Origin: Blastococcus mobilis
GTDB taxonomy: Bacteria; Actinomycetota; Actinomycetes; Mycobacteriales; Geodermatophilaceae
NCBI RefSeq assembly: GCF_900188025.1
Contig: NZ_FZNO01000003.1
Coordinates: 124,001 to 188,000 of the forward strand
Length of the DNA: 64,000 nt
Direction of reading: 5' to 3'
Below are positions 54,588 through 63,074 of the stretch, one piece after another (the stretch's first letter is position 1; each line of letters begins with the position of its first letter). The position numbers were made by a program, and so were the translations under genes. Below the pieces are notes generated by a model. That model saw only the letters and a list, made by a program, of their open reading frames with translations. It did not search any database and had not been told where the DNA came from.

Positions 54588-57500
54588 TCAGTGGCCGGAG
54601 CTGCCCGGGCTGGAGTGCCAGAGCTTGCGGGGCGGTCCGGACGCCGCACGTCGGGCGGCGACCTTCGAGTCCTCGCCGGCGGGCTTGATGTCGGCGTAGG
54701 GCGACATGCGGAAGCCGGTCGGGTGGACCAGCACCGGGCGAACCACCACCGGCCGCGACCCGTGAGAGGCCGCGGCCCCGGCGATCGCCTGCTCGGTGAA
54801 CTCGCCCGGTGCGGCCATCAGCTCGCGAACGCCGTCCAGTCCGTCGGCCTCCCATGCCTCGTGCAGCGCCGGCAGCTCCCAGGCCCCGGTCGCCCGCAGC
54901 GAGACCCCGCGCGGGCCGGTCCGGCGGAGCACCCCCCGGATGACCAGCAGCCAGGAGTGGAACACCGTGGCGGCGTAGGGCCCCTGCGCGTCCTCGAAGA
55001 AGGTGGAGTCGGTGCAGCCGGTGCCGTCGTCGAGGGTCACGAACACCACCCGGCGGCCCGAGCGGATCGGCGGGGTCTGGGTCGCGACCTTGACCCCCGC
55101 GACCAGCACCTCCGCCCCGCTGCGGCAGGTGAGCAGCTCGCCGGCCGGAACCGCGCCGATCGCGGCCAGGAACGGCCGGTAGAAGTCGACGACGTGCCGG
55201 CTGGCGTCCAGGCCGAGCACCTCCAGCTCGGCGCGCACCAGCTCGGCGTCGGTGAACTCCGGAAGGCCGCTGCCCTCCGCCCAGCTCACGCCGGTCGCCT
55301 CGGGCCCCTGTCCCTCCTCTTCCGGGAGGTCGAGCCCCATGAAATCCAGGCTGAGCTGACCGCTGGAGCTCCCCCGCGCGCCGCTGCGGCTCCACCGGTC
55401 GAGTTCCCCGATCTGCAGCAGCAGGTCGCGGCGGGTGACCTGGTTGCGGCGGTGGGTCGGCCGGCCGGCCTCACGGTCGCGGACCCCGAAGCCGTAGAGC
55501 GAGTCGAAGCCACCGGCCAGCACCAGCCGCTCCACCACCGGCCGCGAGATCGAGGCGCGGTGCCAGAAATCCGTCAGTGACCGATAGGGCTGGCCGGTGA
55601 GGATCCGGGCGACCTCGTCGTCGGAGATGCCCTTCACGTCGGCCAGGGCCAGCCGGATGCCGTAGCGGGACGGGTCGCGCATGCCCGCCGGCATCCACTC
55701 CGGCCGCGGCCAACCCTCTACCTCTTCTTCAGCATCAGGGTGGGCCGCGAGCCGCTCGACCCGGTAGGTGTCGGCCGACGCGTTGACGTCCAGGCCCAGC
55801 ACCCGGATCCCGAAGTTGCGGGCGTCGTCGAGGATCAGCCGCTTCGGGTACATCCCCGGGTCGTGGGTGAGCACCCCGGCAAGGAAGGCGGCCGGGTGGT
55901 GGGCCTTCAGCCACGCTGACTGGTAGGTCGGCAGCGCGAACGCCGCCGCGTGGGCCTTGCAGAAACCGAAGGATCCGAAGGCCGCCAGCACCTCCCACAC
56001 CCGCTCGGCCACCTCGACCGGGTAACCCTCGTCCAGCAACCGGGGCACGAACCAGGCCCGCACCTCGGGATGGGCGTCCTTCTCCCCCAGCGCGCGGCGC
56101 ACCTCGTCGGCCTCGGCCAGGGTGACCCCGGCCATCCGGGCCACGATCTGCAGCACCTGCTCGTGGAAGACCACCACCCCGGCGGTCTCCTCGAGGCAGA
56201 ACTCCAGGTGGGGGTGCGGGTACTCGGTCTCCCGCCAGCCGTTCCGGGCCATGAGGAACGGGGTGACCATGTCGCTCTTCACCGGCCCGGGCCGGAACAG
56301 CGAGATGTCGATGATGATGTCCTCGAAGGTCTGCGGGCCGAACTTGCCGACCAGCTCCCGCTGACCCGGTGACTCGATCTGGAACATGCCGAGGGTGCGG
56401 GTGCTGCGGATCAGCTCGAACGTCGTCGGGTCGTCGCGCGGGACGGCGTCGATGTCGACGGTCTCGCCGTCGACCCGGGCCACCTCGTCGAGGGCGTGGG
56501 CGATCGCCGACTGCATCCGGATGCCGAGCAGGTCGAGCTTGAGCAGCCCCAGCTCCTCGACGTCGTCCTTGTCGAACTGGCTCATCGGGTAGCCGAGGTA
56601 GCTGTTCTCCACCGGCGTCCGGTCGAGCAGGGTGGCATCGGAGAGCAGGACCCCGCACGGATGCAGCGCGATGTGCCGGGGCAGCCCGTCGAGCCGGGCG
56701 ACGAGGTCGAACATCAGGTCCAGATCGCCGGTGCCGCCACCGCGGCGGGACCCGAGCCGGCTGGCCCGCAGCTCCGGCAGGTCCTTGAGCGCGGCATGCA
56801 CCTGGTTGGCCCGGATGTGCGGGAAGGCCTTGGCGACGGCGTCGATCTCAGCGGGCGGCAGCCCGAGCGCCGCGCCGACGTCGCGGATGGCGTGCCGGAC
56901 CCGGTAGGTGTCCATCATCGAGATGCAGCTGACCCGGTCGGCGCCGAAGCGGTCGATGACCGCGTCGTAGACCTCCATGCGACGGGCGGACTCCACGTCG
57001 ATGTCGACGTCGGGCAGCTGGTGGCGCAGCGGGGAGAGGAAGCGCTCCATCAGCAGGCCGTACCGCAGCGGGTCGACGTCGGAGATGCCGAGCAGGTAGG
57101 TGACCAGGCTGCCGGCACCGGAGCCGCGCGCGGCGGCCCGAACCCTCAAGCTCTTGATGAGGTCGACCACGTCAGCGACGGTGAGGAAGTACGACGGATA
57201 GCCGAGCTGGTCGATCACGGCCAGCTCCTCGTCCAGTCGTTGCCGCACCCGCTCGGACGGGGGCATGCCGCGTCGGCCCATCCCGGCCTCGCAGCGGGCC
57301 CGCAGCACCTGAGACGGGCCCATCCCCCGCTCTGCAGCCGTGGTGACGACGTCGAGCTCGGGATAGCGGACGCTGCCGATGCCGAGGTCCTCCCGGATGT
57401 CGACGGCGCACTGCTCGGCCAGCCGGGCGGTGCCCTCGAGCAGGCGCAGGGCGGCGTCACGGTCGGGACCGACGAGGTCCTCGGCCACCGCGGCCATCTC

Positions 57501-58364
57501 CTTGCCCGACTTCAGGTAGCCCTCGGCGGTGCGCCGGTCGACGTGCCGCTCGTCGAGCGGGACCAGCCGGCGGGCGGCGTCCAGCACGTCGGCGGTCGGC
57601 GCGTCGAGGGCGTCGACGTACCGGACGGCGTTGCTGAGCACCACCGGCACGCCCTGCTCGGCGGCGAACCGGAGCATCGCCTGCGCCCGCACGCGGTCTC
57701 CCCGGCCGCGGTGGTGGACGACCTCGAGCACCAGGCGGTCGGGCCCGAAGGCGGCGCGCCAGGCGTCGAGGTGGGCGGCGGCATGGTCGGCCCGGCCACT
57801 GAGCAGTGCCCGGCCCACCGTGGAGCCGGGCCCGAGCAGCGCGACCAACCCGTTCGCGTGCTCGGCGGCCGCCGCCAGCGAGCTCACCGGCTCGCCGCGC
57901 GTGCCGCGCAGATGGGTGGCACTGGTCAGCCGGCACAGCGACCGCCAGCCGGCACCGTCCCGGGCGAGGAAGGTGACCCGGGACAGCCGCGGGTCGACGC
58001 CGGCCCCGCCCCGGGCCGGCGCCCGACGGGACCCCGGACCCGGGCGGGGCGGGGACGTCGTGGCCCGTAGCCGCGGGGGTCGGGCTCCGGACGCCTCACC
58101 GCCGAGCGCGGTGGCCAGCGCCGGAGGCACCGTGGCGTCGAGGGCGGGGGCGACGGCGAGGTCCACCCCGAAGATCGGCCGCACCCCGGCCGACCGGCAG
58201 GCCAGCGCGAACTTCACCGCGCCGTACAGCCCGTCGCGATCGGTGAGCGCCAGGGCCGACATGCCGTGCTCGGCGGCCCGGGTCACCAGATCGGCGGGGT
58301 GGTTGGCCCCGTACCGCATGGAGTAACCGGAGGCGACGTGCAGATGGACGAAGGGGTCACTCAC
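54588..58364 (-). CDS. dnaE2: DnaE2-type error-prone DNA polymerase III alpha
   Basis: A second C-family polymerase, 1258 residues. The N-terminal PHP domain reads HLHVASGYSMRYG (His7, His9, with Ala11 where the replicative enzyme has a third His), so the PHP metal site is probably incomplete. The polymerase palm has LPDVDIDVESARRMEVYD. Near the C-terminus GQLSLDF fits the beta-clamp-binding pattern QxxLxF, followed by an OB-fold region. The GTG (58364) overlaps the HEPN gene stop. This type matches the Streptomyces DnaE2 branch rather than a canonical ImuC with ImuA'/ImuB, neither of which is seen here. Expected role: SOS mutagenesis. Confidence 0.92.
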   Translation of the reverse strand: MSDPFVHLHVASGYSMRYGANHPADLVTRAAEHGMSALALTDRDGLYGAVKFALACRSAGVRPIFGVDLAVAPALDATVPPALATALGGEASGARPPRLRATTSPPRPGPGSRRAPARGGAGVDPRLSRVTFLARDGAGWRSLCRLTSATHLRGTRGEPVSSLAAAAEHANGLVALLGPGSTVGRALLSGRADHAAAHLDAWRAAFGPDRLVLEVVHHRGRGDRVRAQAMLRFAAEQGVPVVLSNAVRYVDALDAPTADVLDAARRLVPLDERHVDRRTAEGYLKSGKEMAAVAEDLVGPDRDAALRLLEGTARLAEQCAVDIREDLGIGSVRYPELDVVTTAAERGMGPSQVLRARCEAGMGRRGMPPSERVRQRLDEELAVIDQLGYPSYFLTVADVVDLIKSLRVRAAARGSGAGSLVTYLLGISDVDPLRYGLLMERFLSPLRHQLPDVDIDVESARRMEVYDAVIDRFGADRVSCISMMDTYRVRHAIRDVGAALGLPPAEIDAVAKAFPHIRANQVHAALKDLPELRASRLGSRRGGGTGDLDLMFDLVARLDGLPRHIALHPCGVLLSDATLLDRTPVENSYLGYPMSQFDKDDVEELGLLKLDLLGIRMQSAIAHALDEVARVDGETVDIDAVPRDDPTTFELIRSTRTLGMFQIESPGQRELVGKFGPQTFEDIIIDISLFRPGPVKSDMVTPFLMARNGWRETEYPHPHLEFCLEETAGVVVFHEQVLQIVARMAGVTLAEADEVRRALGEKDAHPEVRAWFVPRLLDEGYPVEVAERVWEVLAAFGSFGFCKAHAAAFALPTYQSAWLKAHHPAAFLAGVLTHDPGMYPKRLILDDARNFGIRVLGLDVNASADTYRVERLAAHPDAEEEVEGWPRPEWMPAGMRDPSRYGIRLALADVKGISDDEVARILTGQPYRSLTDFWHRASISRPVVERLVLAGGFDSLYGFGVRDREAGRPTHRRNQVTRRDLLLQIGELDRWSRSGARGSSSGQLSLDFMGLDLPEEEGQGPEATGVSWAEGSGLPEFTDAELVRAELEVLGLDASRHVVDFYRPFLAAIGAVPAGELLTCRSGAEVLVAGVKVATQTPPIRSGRRVVFVTLDDGTGCTDSTFFEDAQGPYAATVFHSWLLVIRGVLRRTGPRGVSLRATGAWELPALHEAWEADGLDGVRELMAAPGEFTEQAIAGAAASHGSRPVVVRPVLVHPTGFRMSPYADIKPAGEDSKVAARRAASGPPRKLWHSSPGSSGH

Positions 58365-58855
58365 CTCCGCGGACCGGAAGCGGTGCCACCGACCATCCGC
58401 GGACGGGCATAGGTCACCCGGGGCGGCTCAGGAGCCGGCGAGCTGTCGAGGCAGTTCTCCACGACGGCGAGGAAGGCCCCGACGTCCCGGACCAGGTCGT
58501 CGGCCTCCCGCTCGGTCACCGCCCGGGAGAGCCCGGCCTCGGCGGCCGCACGCTTGGCCGCACCGGCGGCGAAGAAGGTGGCCCACTCCCCCAGCTCGGG
58601 CGCGACCTGCCCCAGCAGCACCCAGGCACTGCGGGGACGCCGGCGAGCGGGCTCCGGGCGGGTGCGGGCGGCCAGCACCGCAGCAGCGCCGCGTAGCGCA
58701 CCCAGATGGGCCGTGGCATAGCGCTGCCGGGGATCGGCGGCCGCGGCTGCCTCGGCCAGACCACGGTGCGCCTGGTCGAGGAGCTGGACGGCCGCCGCGG
58801 GCAAGGCGGGAGGCAGCGGCAACTGGCCGGCGGGGACGGCCCGGGCGGCGCCCAT
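58361..58855 (-). CDS. SAV_6107-type HEPN domain protein
   Basis: A 164-residue helical protein of the HEPN-like family named after Streptomyces SAV_6107, usually encoded beside DnaE2. Visible: AVQLLDQAHRGLAEAAAAADPRQRYATAHLGALRGAAAVL and RSAWVLLGQVAPELGEWATFFAAGAAKR, with no obvious RNase R-x4-6-H motif of classic HEPN toxins. Its ATG shares one base with the upstream stop (TGATG), and its stop overlaps dnaE2. Likely an accessory factor of the SOS polymerase; the mechanism is unknown. Confidence 0.85.
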   Translation of the reverse strand: MGAARAVPAGQLPLPPALPAAAVQLLDQAHRGLAEAAAAADPRQRYATAHLGALRGAAAVLAARTRPEPARRRPRSAWVLLGQVAPELGEWATFFAAGAAKRAAAEAGLSRAVTEREADDLVRDVGAFLAVVENCLDSSPAPEPPRVTYARPRMVGGTASGPRR

Positions 58856-59178
58856 CAGTCGTGCACCCGCACGAGCCACCAGCGGTTGCCCGCTGCGTCC
58901 CAGGAGAGGTCGTAGACCCCGGCGAAGCTGGTCCGGGAGCGCCCGGCCCGCACCGCCTCGACCCGCCACACCTCCTGGGTGGCGACCAGTTCGGCGGAGG
59001 CACCGCCGACGACGGCGTCCTGCCGCCACCACGGAAGGGTCTCGACCCAGGAGTCGAGCAGCTCCCCCACGAGGTACCGGGACTGCCCTCGCCAGAACTG
59101 GACCGGGCCCAGCGGCCCACGCTCGACCTGGACCTCTTCGCCGACCCGTCCAGCGACCTCACCGAGCACCCGGCTCAT
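58855..59178 (-). CDS. DUF6504 protein, first gene of SOS operon
   Basis: A 107-residue protein starting MSRVLGEVAGRVGEEVQVE. The core VQFWRGQSRYLVGELLDSW and YDLSWDAAGNRWWLVRVHD is the DUF6504 pattern: a small Trp-rich beta fold. It begins 94 bp downstream of a perfect LexA box and is coupled to the HEPN gene and dnaE2. Function unknown; association with translesion polymerases in actinobacteria suggests a mutasome part. Confidence 0.85.
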   Translation of the reverse strand: MSRVLGEVAGRVGEEVQVERGPLGPVQFWRGQSRYLVGELLDSWVETLPWWRQDAVVGGASAELVATQEVWRVEAVRAGRSRTSFAGVYDLSWDAAGNRWWLVRVHD

Positions 59179-59271
59179 GACAGCCTCCCCACCTCTCGCC
59201 CACGCACGCGCCGCTCCCGGCCACCGCCCCGGGCGGGGAAGTACCGGAGAGCGATGGAGGAGCGACGCTGC

Positions 59272-59287
59272 TCGAACAGTTGTTCGA
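59272..59287. promoter_or_regulatory. LexA (SOS) box of the DUF6504-HEPN-dnaE2 operon
   Basis: TCGAACAGTTGTTCGA, a perfect match to TCGAAC-N4-GTTCGA. It lies 94 bp from the DUF6504 start and 119 bp from the divergent YbaK gene, so LexA could affect both directions. Confidence 0.92.
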
Positions 59288-59405
59288 ACAGCGTTCAGTA
59301 GACCGGACCGCTTCCCCGCCGTCAAGACCGCGAGAACCGTGTCGCCGCTCGCTCCCGGAGGAACCACGACAGCACGGCGTCCGGGCCGGTGGCAGGATCG
59401 GATCC

Positions 59406-59951
59406 ATGACCCCGCCGGAGCACCCCCGGGTCGCCGAGGTCGCGCGACTGCTGCGCGCGGCCGGTGCCACCGGCACCGTGCGCCACCTCCCCGACAGCGC
59501 ACGCTCCGCCGCCGCGGCCGCGGCCCAGCTGGGCGTCGAGGTGGGCGCGATCGCCAACAGTCTCGTGTTCGACGTCGGCGGCAACCCGTTGCTGGTGCTG
59601 ACCAGCGGTGCCCACCGGGTCGACGAGACCCTGGTCGCCACCCTGCTCGGTGTCCCGGGGATCAGCCGGGCCACGCCGGAGTTCGTCCGCCGGCACACCG
59701 GCCAGGCCATCGGCGGCGTCGCCCCGATCGGCCACCCCGAGCCGATCGGCACCCTCGTCGACATCGAGCTGGCCCGCTACGACCAGGTCTGGGCGGCCGC
59801 CGGGCATCCGCACACCGTCTTCCCCACGACCTACGACGAGCTGCTCCGCCTCACCGGCGGCACGGCGGCAGAGGTCGGCACCGGCCCGACGGCCAGCACC
59901 CCGACGGCCGAGGCGGCCAGCACCCCGACGGCCGAGGCGGCTGCGCGATGA
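59406..59951 (+). CDS. YbaK/EbsC family aminoacyl-tRNA deacylase
   Basis: A 181-residue YbaK-domain protein that would hydrolyse mischarged tRNA (Cys-tRNA-Pro type). Conserved parts: ANSLVFDVGGNPLLVLTSGAHRVD, RHTGQAIGGVAPIGHPEP and a final strand HTVFPTTYDELLRLTGG. The C-terminus has a short duplicated STPTAEAA repeat. The ATG is at 59406. It is coupled to the next gene (ATGA) and heads an operon that runs into carotenoid genes. Confidence 0.9.
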   Translation: MTPPEHPRVAEVARLLRAAGATGTVRHLPDSARSAAAAAAQLGVEVGAIANSLVFDVGGNPLLVLTSGAHRVDETLVATLLGVPGISRATPEFVRRHTGQAIGGVAPIGHPEPIGTLVDIELARYDQVWAAAGHPHTVFPTTYDELLRLTGGTAAEVGTGPTASTPTAEAASTPTAEAAAR

Positions 59952-60535
59952 CCGACACGAAGCCCGCCACCCGCATCGTCGAGCTGCCCACCCCGTGGCT
60001 GCGTGAGCACATGCACGAGGCGCTGAGCATCTACGGCCTGGCGATGGGGTACGACTCCGCCGTCGTCGCCGGCCGCTACGGCTACGCCGTCCAGCACACC
60101 GAGCGCCCCGGTTTCCGGGCGGTCGGCGCTTTCGCCGAGTCTCCCGACGGCGAGCGGCTGGTCGGCTTCGGGTACGGCTATCTGATCGCCCCGGGCCAGT
60201 GGTGGCACGACCAGGTGCGGGCGGCACTCGACCGGCGGACGGCGAAGAAGTGGCTGCCCGGCGCCTTCGAGGTCTGCGAACTGCACGTCCACCCCGATCA
60301 CCAGAGCCGGGGGCTGGGCCGCCGGCTCCTGCACGCGCTGGTGGCCGATCTTCCCCACCCCACGGCCCTGCTCTCCACGCCGGACGCCGACACGAAGGCG
60401 TTCCGGCTCTACCACGCCGATGGGTTCGTGGACCTGGCGCGCGGCTACCACTTCCCGGGGGACTCCCGGCCGTTCGCCATCCTCGGCGCACGCCTCCCGC
60501 TGCATCCACGCGACCGGACCCCGACGAACAGCTGA
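59948..60535 (+). CDS. GNAT family N-acetyltransferase
   Basis: A 195-residue GNAT protein. The acetyl-CoA site is in VCELHVHPDHQSRGLGRRLLHALV, followed by LLSTPDADTKAFRLYHADGFVDL. The ATG overlaps the YbaK stop, and its own stop is 2 nt before the FAD enzyme start. The substrate is unknown; tight coupling to pigment genes could be by chance of position. Confidence 0.87.
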   Translation: MTDTKPATRIVELPTPWLREHMHEALSIYGLAMGYDSAVVAGRYGYAVQHTERPGFRAVGAFAESPDGERLVGFGYGYLIAPGQWWHDQVRAALDRRTAKKWLPGAFEVCELHVHPDHQSRGLGRRLLHALVADLPHPTALLSTPDADTKAFRLYHADGFVDLARGYHFPGDSRPFAILGARLPLHPRDRTPTNS

Positions 60536-60537
60536 GT

Positions 60538-62259
60538 GTGAGCACCCCTTCCCCGGCGGTCGAGCCCTCCGTCGATGTCCCCGTCGATGTCCAGGTCGAT
60601 GTCCATGTCGATGTCGCGGTGATCGGCTCGGGCCACAACGGGCTGGTCGCCGCCTGCTACCTGGCGCGCGCGGGTCTGTCGGTGGAGGTGGTGGAGTCCG
60701 ACAGCGTCCTCGGCGGCGCCGTCTCGACCGTGGAGCGCTGGCCGGGTGTCCGCGTCGACCGCGGCTCCAGTGCGCACGTGATCATCCGGCAGAGCGGCAT
60801 CCTCGAGGAGCTCGACCTCGCCGCACACGGCCTGCGCTACCTCGACTGCGACCCGTGGGGCTTCGCACCCGCGCCGTCCCCGGGAGATCCGGGGCCCGCG
60901 GGGCGTCCCCTCGTGTTCTCCGTCGACCTCGATGCCACCTGCGCCTCCATCGCCGAGGCGTGCGGCCCCGAGGACGCCGCCGCCTACCGCCGGTTCGTGC
61001 AGGTGTGGGGCCCGCGCGGCCGGGCGGTCGCCGCCTCGTTCGGTCGCCGGCCCGGCCCGGCGGGGCTCCTCCGCTCGTTCTGGCCCCTGGGGGCGCCGGC
61101 CGACGGGCGGCCGCGCACGCCCGGCGGGGAGCTGGCGGTCGACTTCCTGGGTTCCGGGAACGCCCTCCTCGACCGCTGGTTCCACAGCGAGCGGCTCAAG
61201 GCCGCGCTGGCCTGGTTCGGCGCCCAGTCCGGACCGCCGATGTCCGAGCCCGGCACCGCCGCGATGGTCGCCTGGGTGGCCCTCCTGCACGACGTACCGC
61301 CCGGGCACCCGGTGGGCGGCTCGGGTGGGCTGACGGCGGCTCTCCGCCGCCGGCTGGAGTCCGACGGTGGGCGAGTCGTGCTGGGCGACGGCGCCGCGCG
61401 ACTGCTCACCGAGGACGACGGCGCGGGGGGACGTCGGGTCGTCGGCGTGCAGACCGTCAGCGGTCGGCGGGTGCACGCCGACGCCGTCATCGCCGCCTGC
61501 CACGTGCAGGTCACCCGGGAACTCGCGGGGGACGCCGCCCCAACCGCACTGGTGGACGCCGACCCGCCCCTGGGCAACGGCTTCGGGCTCGTCGTGCGCG
61601 CACTCACCGACGCCCCGCCGAACTATCCGGGGATCTCCGCCGAGCAGTCCCTCCAGGGACTCCAGCTGCTCTGCACCGATCGCGCCGAACTCGCCTCGGC
61701 GCACGGCGACTGGGCCGCCGGCCGGCTCCCCCGCAGTCCGGTGCCGCTGGCGATGTGCTTCTCGGCCAGCGACGACACCCTCGCCCCGCCAGGACAGCAC
61801 GTCGTGACCATCTGGGGGCAGTGGTACCCGTACACGCTCGCGGACGGGGCGGACTGGGACGACCTGGCGGAGAGCGAAGCGCGCCGGCTCGTGGCCGCGG
61901 TCAACCGCTACGCCCCCGGGTTCGCCGAGTCGGTACAGCGACTGTACGTCCAGACGCCCCTGGCCCTGGAACGCGAACTGTCCCTCCCCCGTGGCAACGT
62001 CATGCACGTGGAGATGGGCGTGGCCAGCATGTTCGCCTTCCGGCCTACCCCGGCGCTCTCCGGCTACCGGGTCCCCGGCCTCCCCGGGCTCTACCTGGCC
62101 GGCGCGTCGACCCATCCCGGCGGTGGCGTGTCGGGCAACTCCGGGCGGACGGCGGCACGGGTGCTGCTGGCCGACCGGCGCGGGTTGCCGCGCGCCCGGG
62201 CGAGCGCGGGCCGTGCGGTCCGCCGGATGGCCGCGCGGCTGCGGCGGACACCGGCATGA
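60538..62259 (+). CDS. FAD-dependent carotenoid oxidase, CrtO/CrtI-like
   Basis: A 573-residue flavoprotein of the phytoene desaturase superfamily. Dinucleotide motif VAVIGSGHNGLVAACYLARAGL at about 27-47 (GSGHNG 30-35), and the C-terminal signature GLYLAGASTHPGGGVSGNSGR. The signature is that of CrtO-type beta-carotene ketolases and related desaturases. The N-terminus has an unusual VDVPVDVQVDVHVDV run, a four-fold 12-bp repeat, in front of the first strand. It precedes CruF-like and CruG-like genes, so the substrate is probably an acyclic or monocyclic carotenoid. The exact reaction is open. Confidence 0.87.
   Translation: MSTPSPAVEPSVDVPVDVQVDVHVDVAVIGSGHNGLVAACYLARAGLSVEVVESDSVLGGAVSTVERWPGVRVDRGSSAHVIIRQSGILEELDLAAHGLRYLDCDPWGFAPAPSPGDPGPAGRPLVFSVDLDATCASIAEACGPEDAAAYRRFVQVWGPRGRAVAASFGRRPGPAGLLRSFWPLGAPADGRPRTPGGELAVDFLGSGNALLDRWFHSERLKAALAWFGAQSGPPMSEPGTAAMVAWVALLHDVPPGHPVGGSGGLTAALRRRLESDGGRVVLGDGAARLLTEDDGAGGRRVVGVQTVSGRRVHADAVIAACHVQVTRELAGDAAPTALVDADPPLGNGFGLVVRALTDAPPNYPGISAEQSLQGLQLLCTDRAELASAHGDWAAGRLPRSPVPLAMCFSASDDTLAPPGQHVVTIWGQWYPYTLADGADWDDLAESEARRLVAAVNRYAPGFAESVQRLYVQTPLALERELSLPRGNVMHVEMGVASMFAFRPTPALSGYRVPGLPGLYLAGASTHPGGGVSGNSGRTAARVLLADRRGLPRARASAGRAVRRMAARLRRTPA
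60574..60621. repeat. four-copy 12-bp repeat in the FAD-enzyme gene
   Basis: GTCGATGTCC-type units encode Val-Asp-Val-x four times directly before the FAD-binding strand. Only the last unit corresponds to the normal start of the Rossmann fold; the other three look like slippage-born duplicates. Confidence 0.75.
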
Positions 62260-63074
62260 CGGCCGCCGTCATCGCGCGGCAGGGGTCACCCACGGCCGCG
62301 CGGGCGCTGCCGCTGCTCCTGGCCGGTGCACTGGTGCTCACCGCGATCGCCTATCCGCTCAGTTCAGGGTCGGCTCGTGACACGGTCAGCTGGACCATCG
62401 TCGTGCTGGGCTCGCTGCTCTCCGTCGTGCACGCCGCACTGAGCCGGGGAGCCCGGACGGGGGCCGCCCTGCTCGTCCTGGTCACCCTCACCGCGATCGC
62501 GTTCGAGGCGGTCGGGCTCGCCACCGGCTTCCCGTACGGGAGCTACCGGTACAGCGACGTCCTGGGCCCCACCCTGCTCGGCGTGCCGTTCCTCGTCCCG
62601 CTGGCCTGGCTGATGATGGCCTGGCCGAGTTGGGTGCTCGCCGAGCACCTGACCCGGACGGCACGGCCCGGCCGCCGGCGCGCCGCGCGCATCGCAGCCG
62701 CCGCCTACGTCTTCGCCGGCTGGGACGTCGTCCTGGATCCTCAGATGGTGCAGGCCGGGTACTGGACCTGGGCTCATCCGGACCCGGGACTGCCCGGCAT
62801 CGATACCGTCCCGCTCACCAATCTCGCCGGCTGGCTGCTCGCCGGGCTCGTGCTCATGGCGCTGCTCGATCTGCTGGTCGCCCGCACCGCAGTCCCCGGG
62901 CCGCCCCGGATCGGCGCCACGGCCCCGCTGCTGGCCCTCGGGTGGATGACCCTCGGCGGCGCGCTCGCGCACTCGGGGTGGCTGGGCCTGCCCGGGTCCG
63001 CCGCCTGGGGGGTCGCCCTGGCCGTCCCCGTGCTGCTGGTCCTGGCCGTCCGGGCCACCGCGCGACGCCGATGA
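62256..63074 (+). CDS. carotenoid biosynthesis membrane protein, CruF-like (DUF422)
   Basis: A 272-residue protein with about seven to eight membrane segments. The DUF422/CruF motifs FPYGSYRYSDVLGPTLLGVPFLVPLAW, AYVFAGWDVVLDPQMVQAGYWTW and IPLTNLAGWLL-type sequence (here VPLTNLAGWLL) are clear. CruF hydrates the psi-end of carotenoids at C-1',2'. Starts ATGA-coupled to the FAD enzyme and is coupled to the glycosyltransferase. This is the best family marker of the pigment operon. Confidence 0.9.
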   Translation: MTAAVIARQGSPTAARALPLLLAGALVLTAIAYPLSSGSARDTVSWTIVVLGSLLSVVHAALSRGARTGAALLVLVTLTAIAFEAVGLATGFPYGSYRYSDVLGPTLLGVPFLVPLAWLMMAWPSWVLAEHLTRTARPGRRRAARIAAAAYVFAGWDVVLDPQMVQAGYWTWAHPDPGLPGIDTVPLTNLAGWLLAGLVLMALLDLLVARTAVPGPPRIGATAPLLALGWMTLGGALAHSGWLGLPGSAAWGVALAVPVLLVLAVRATARRR

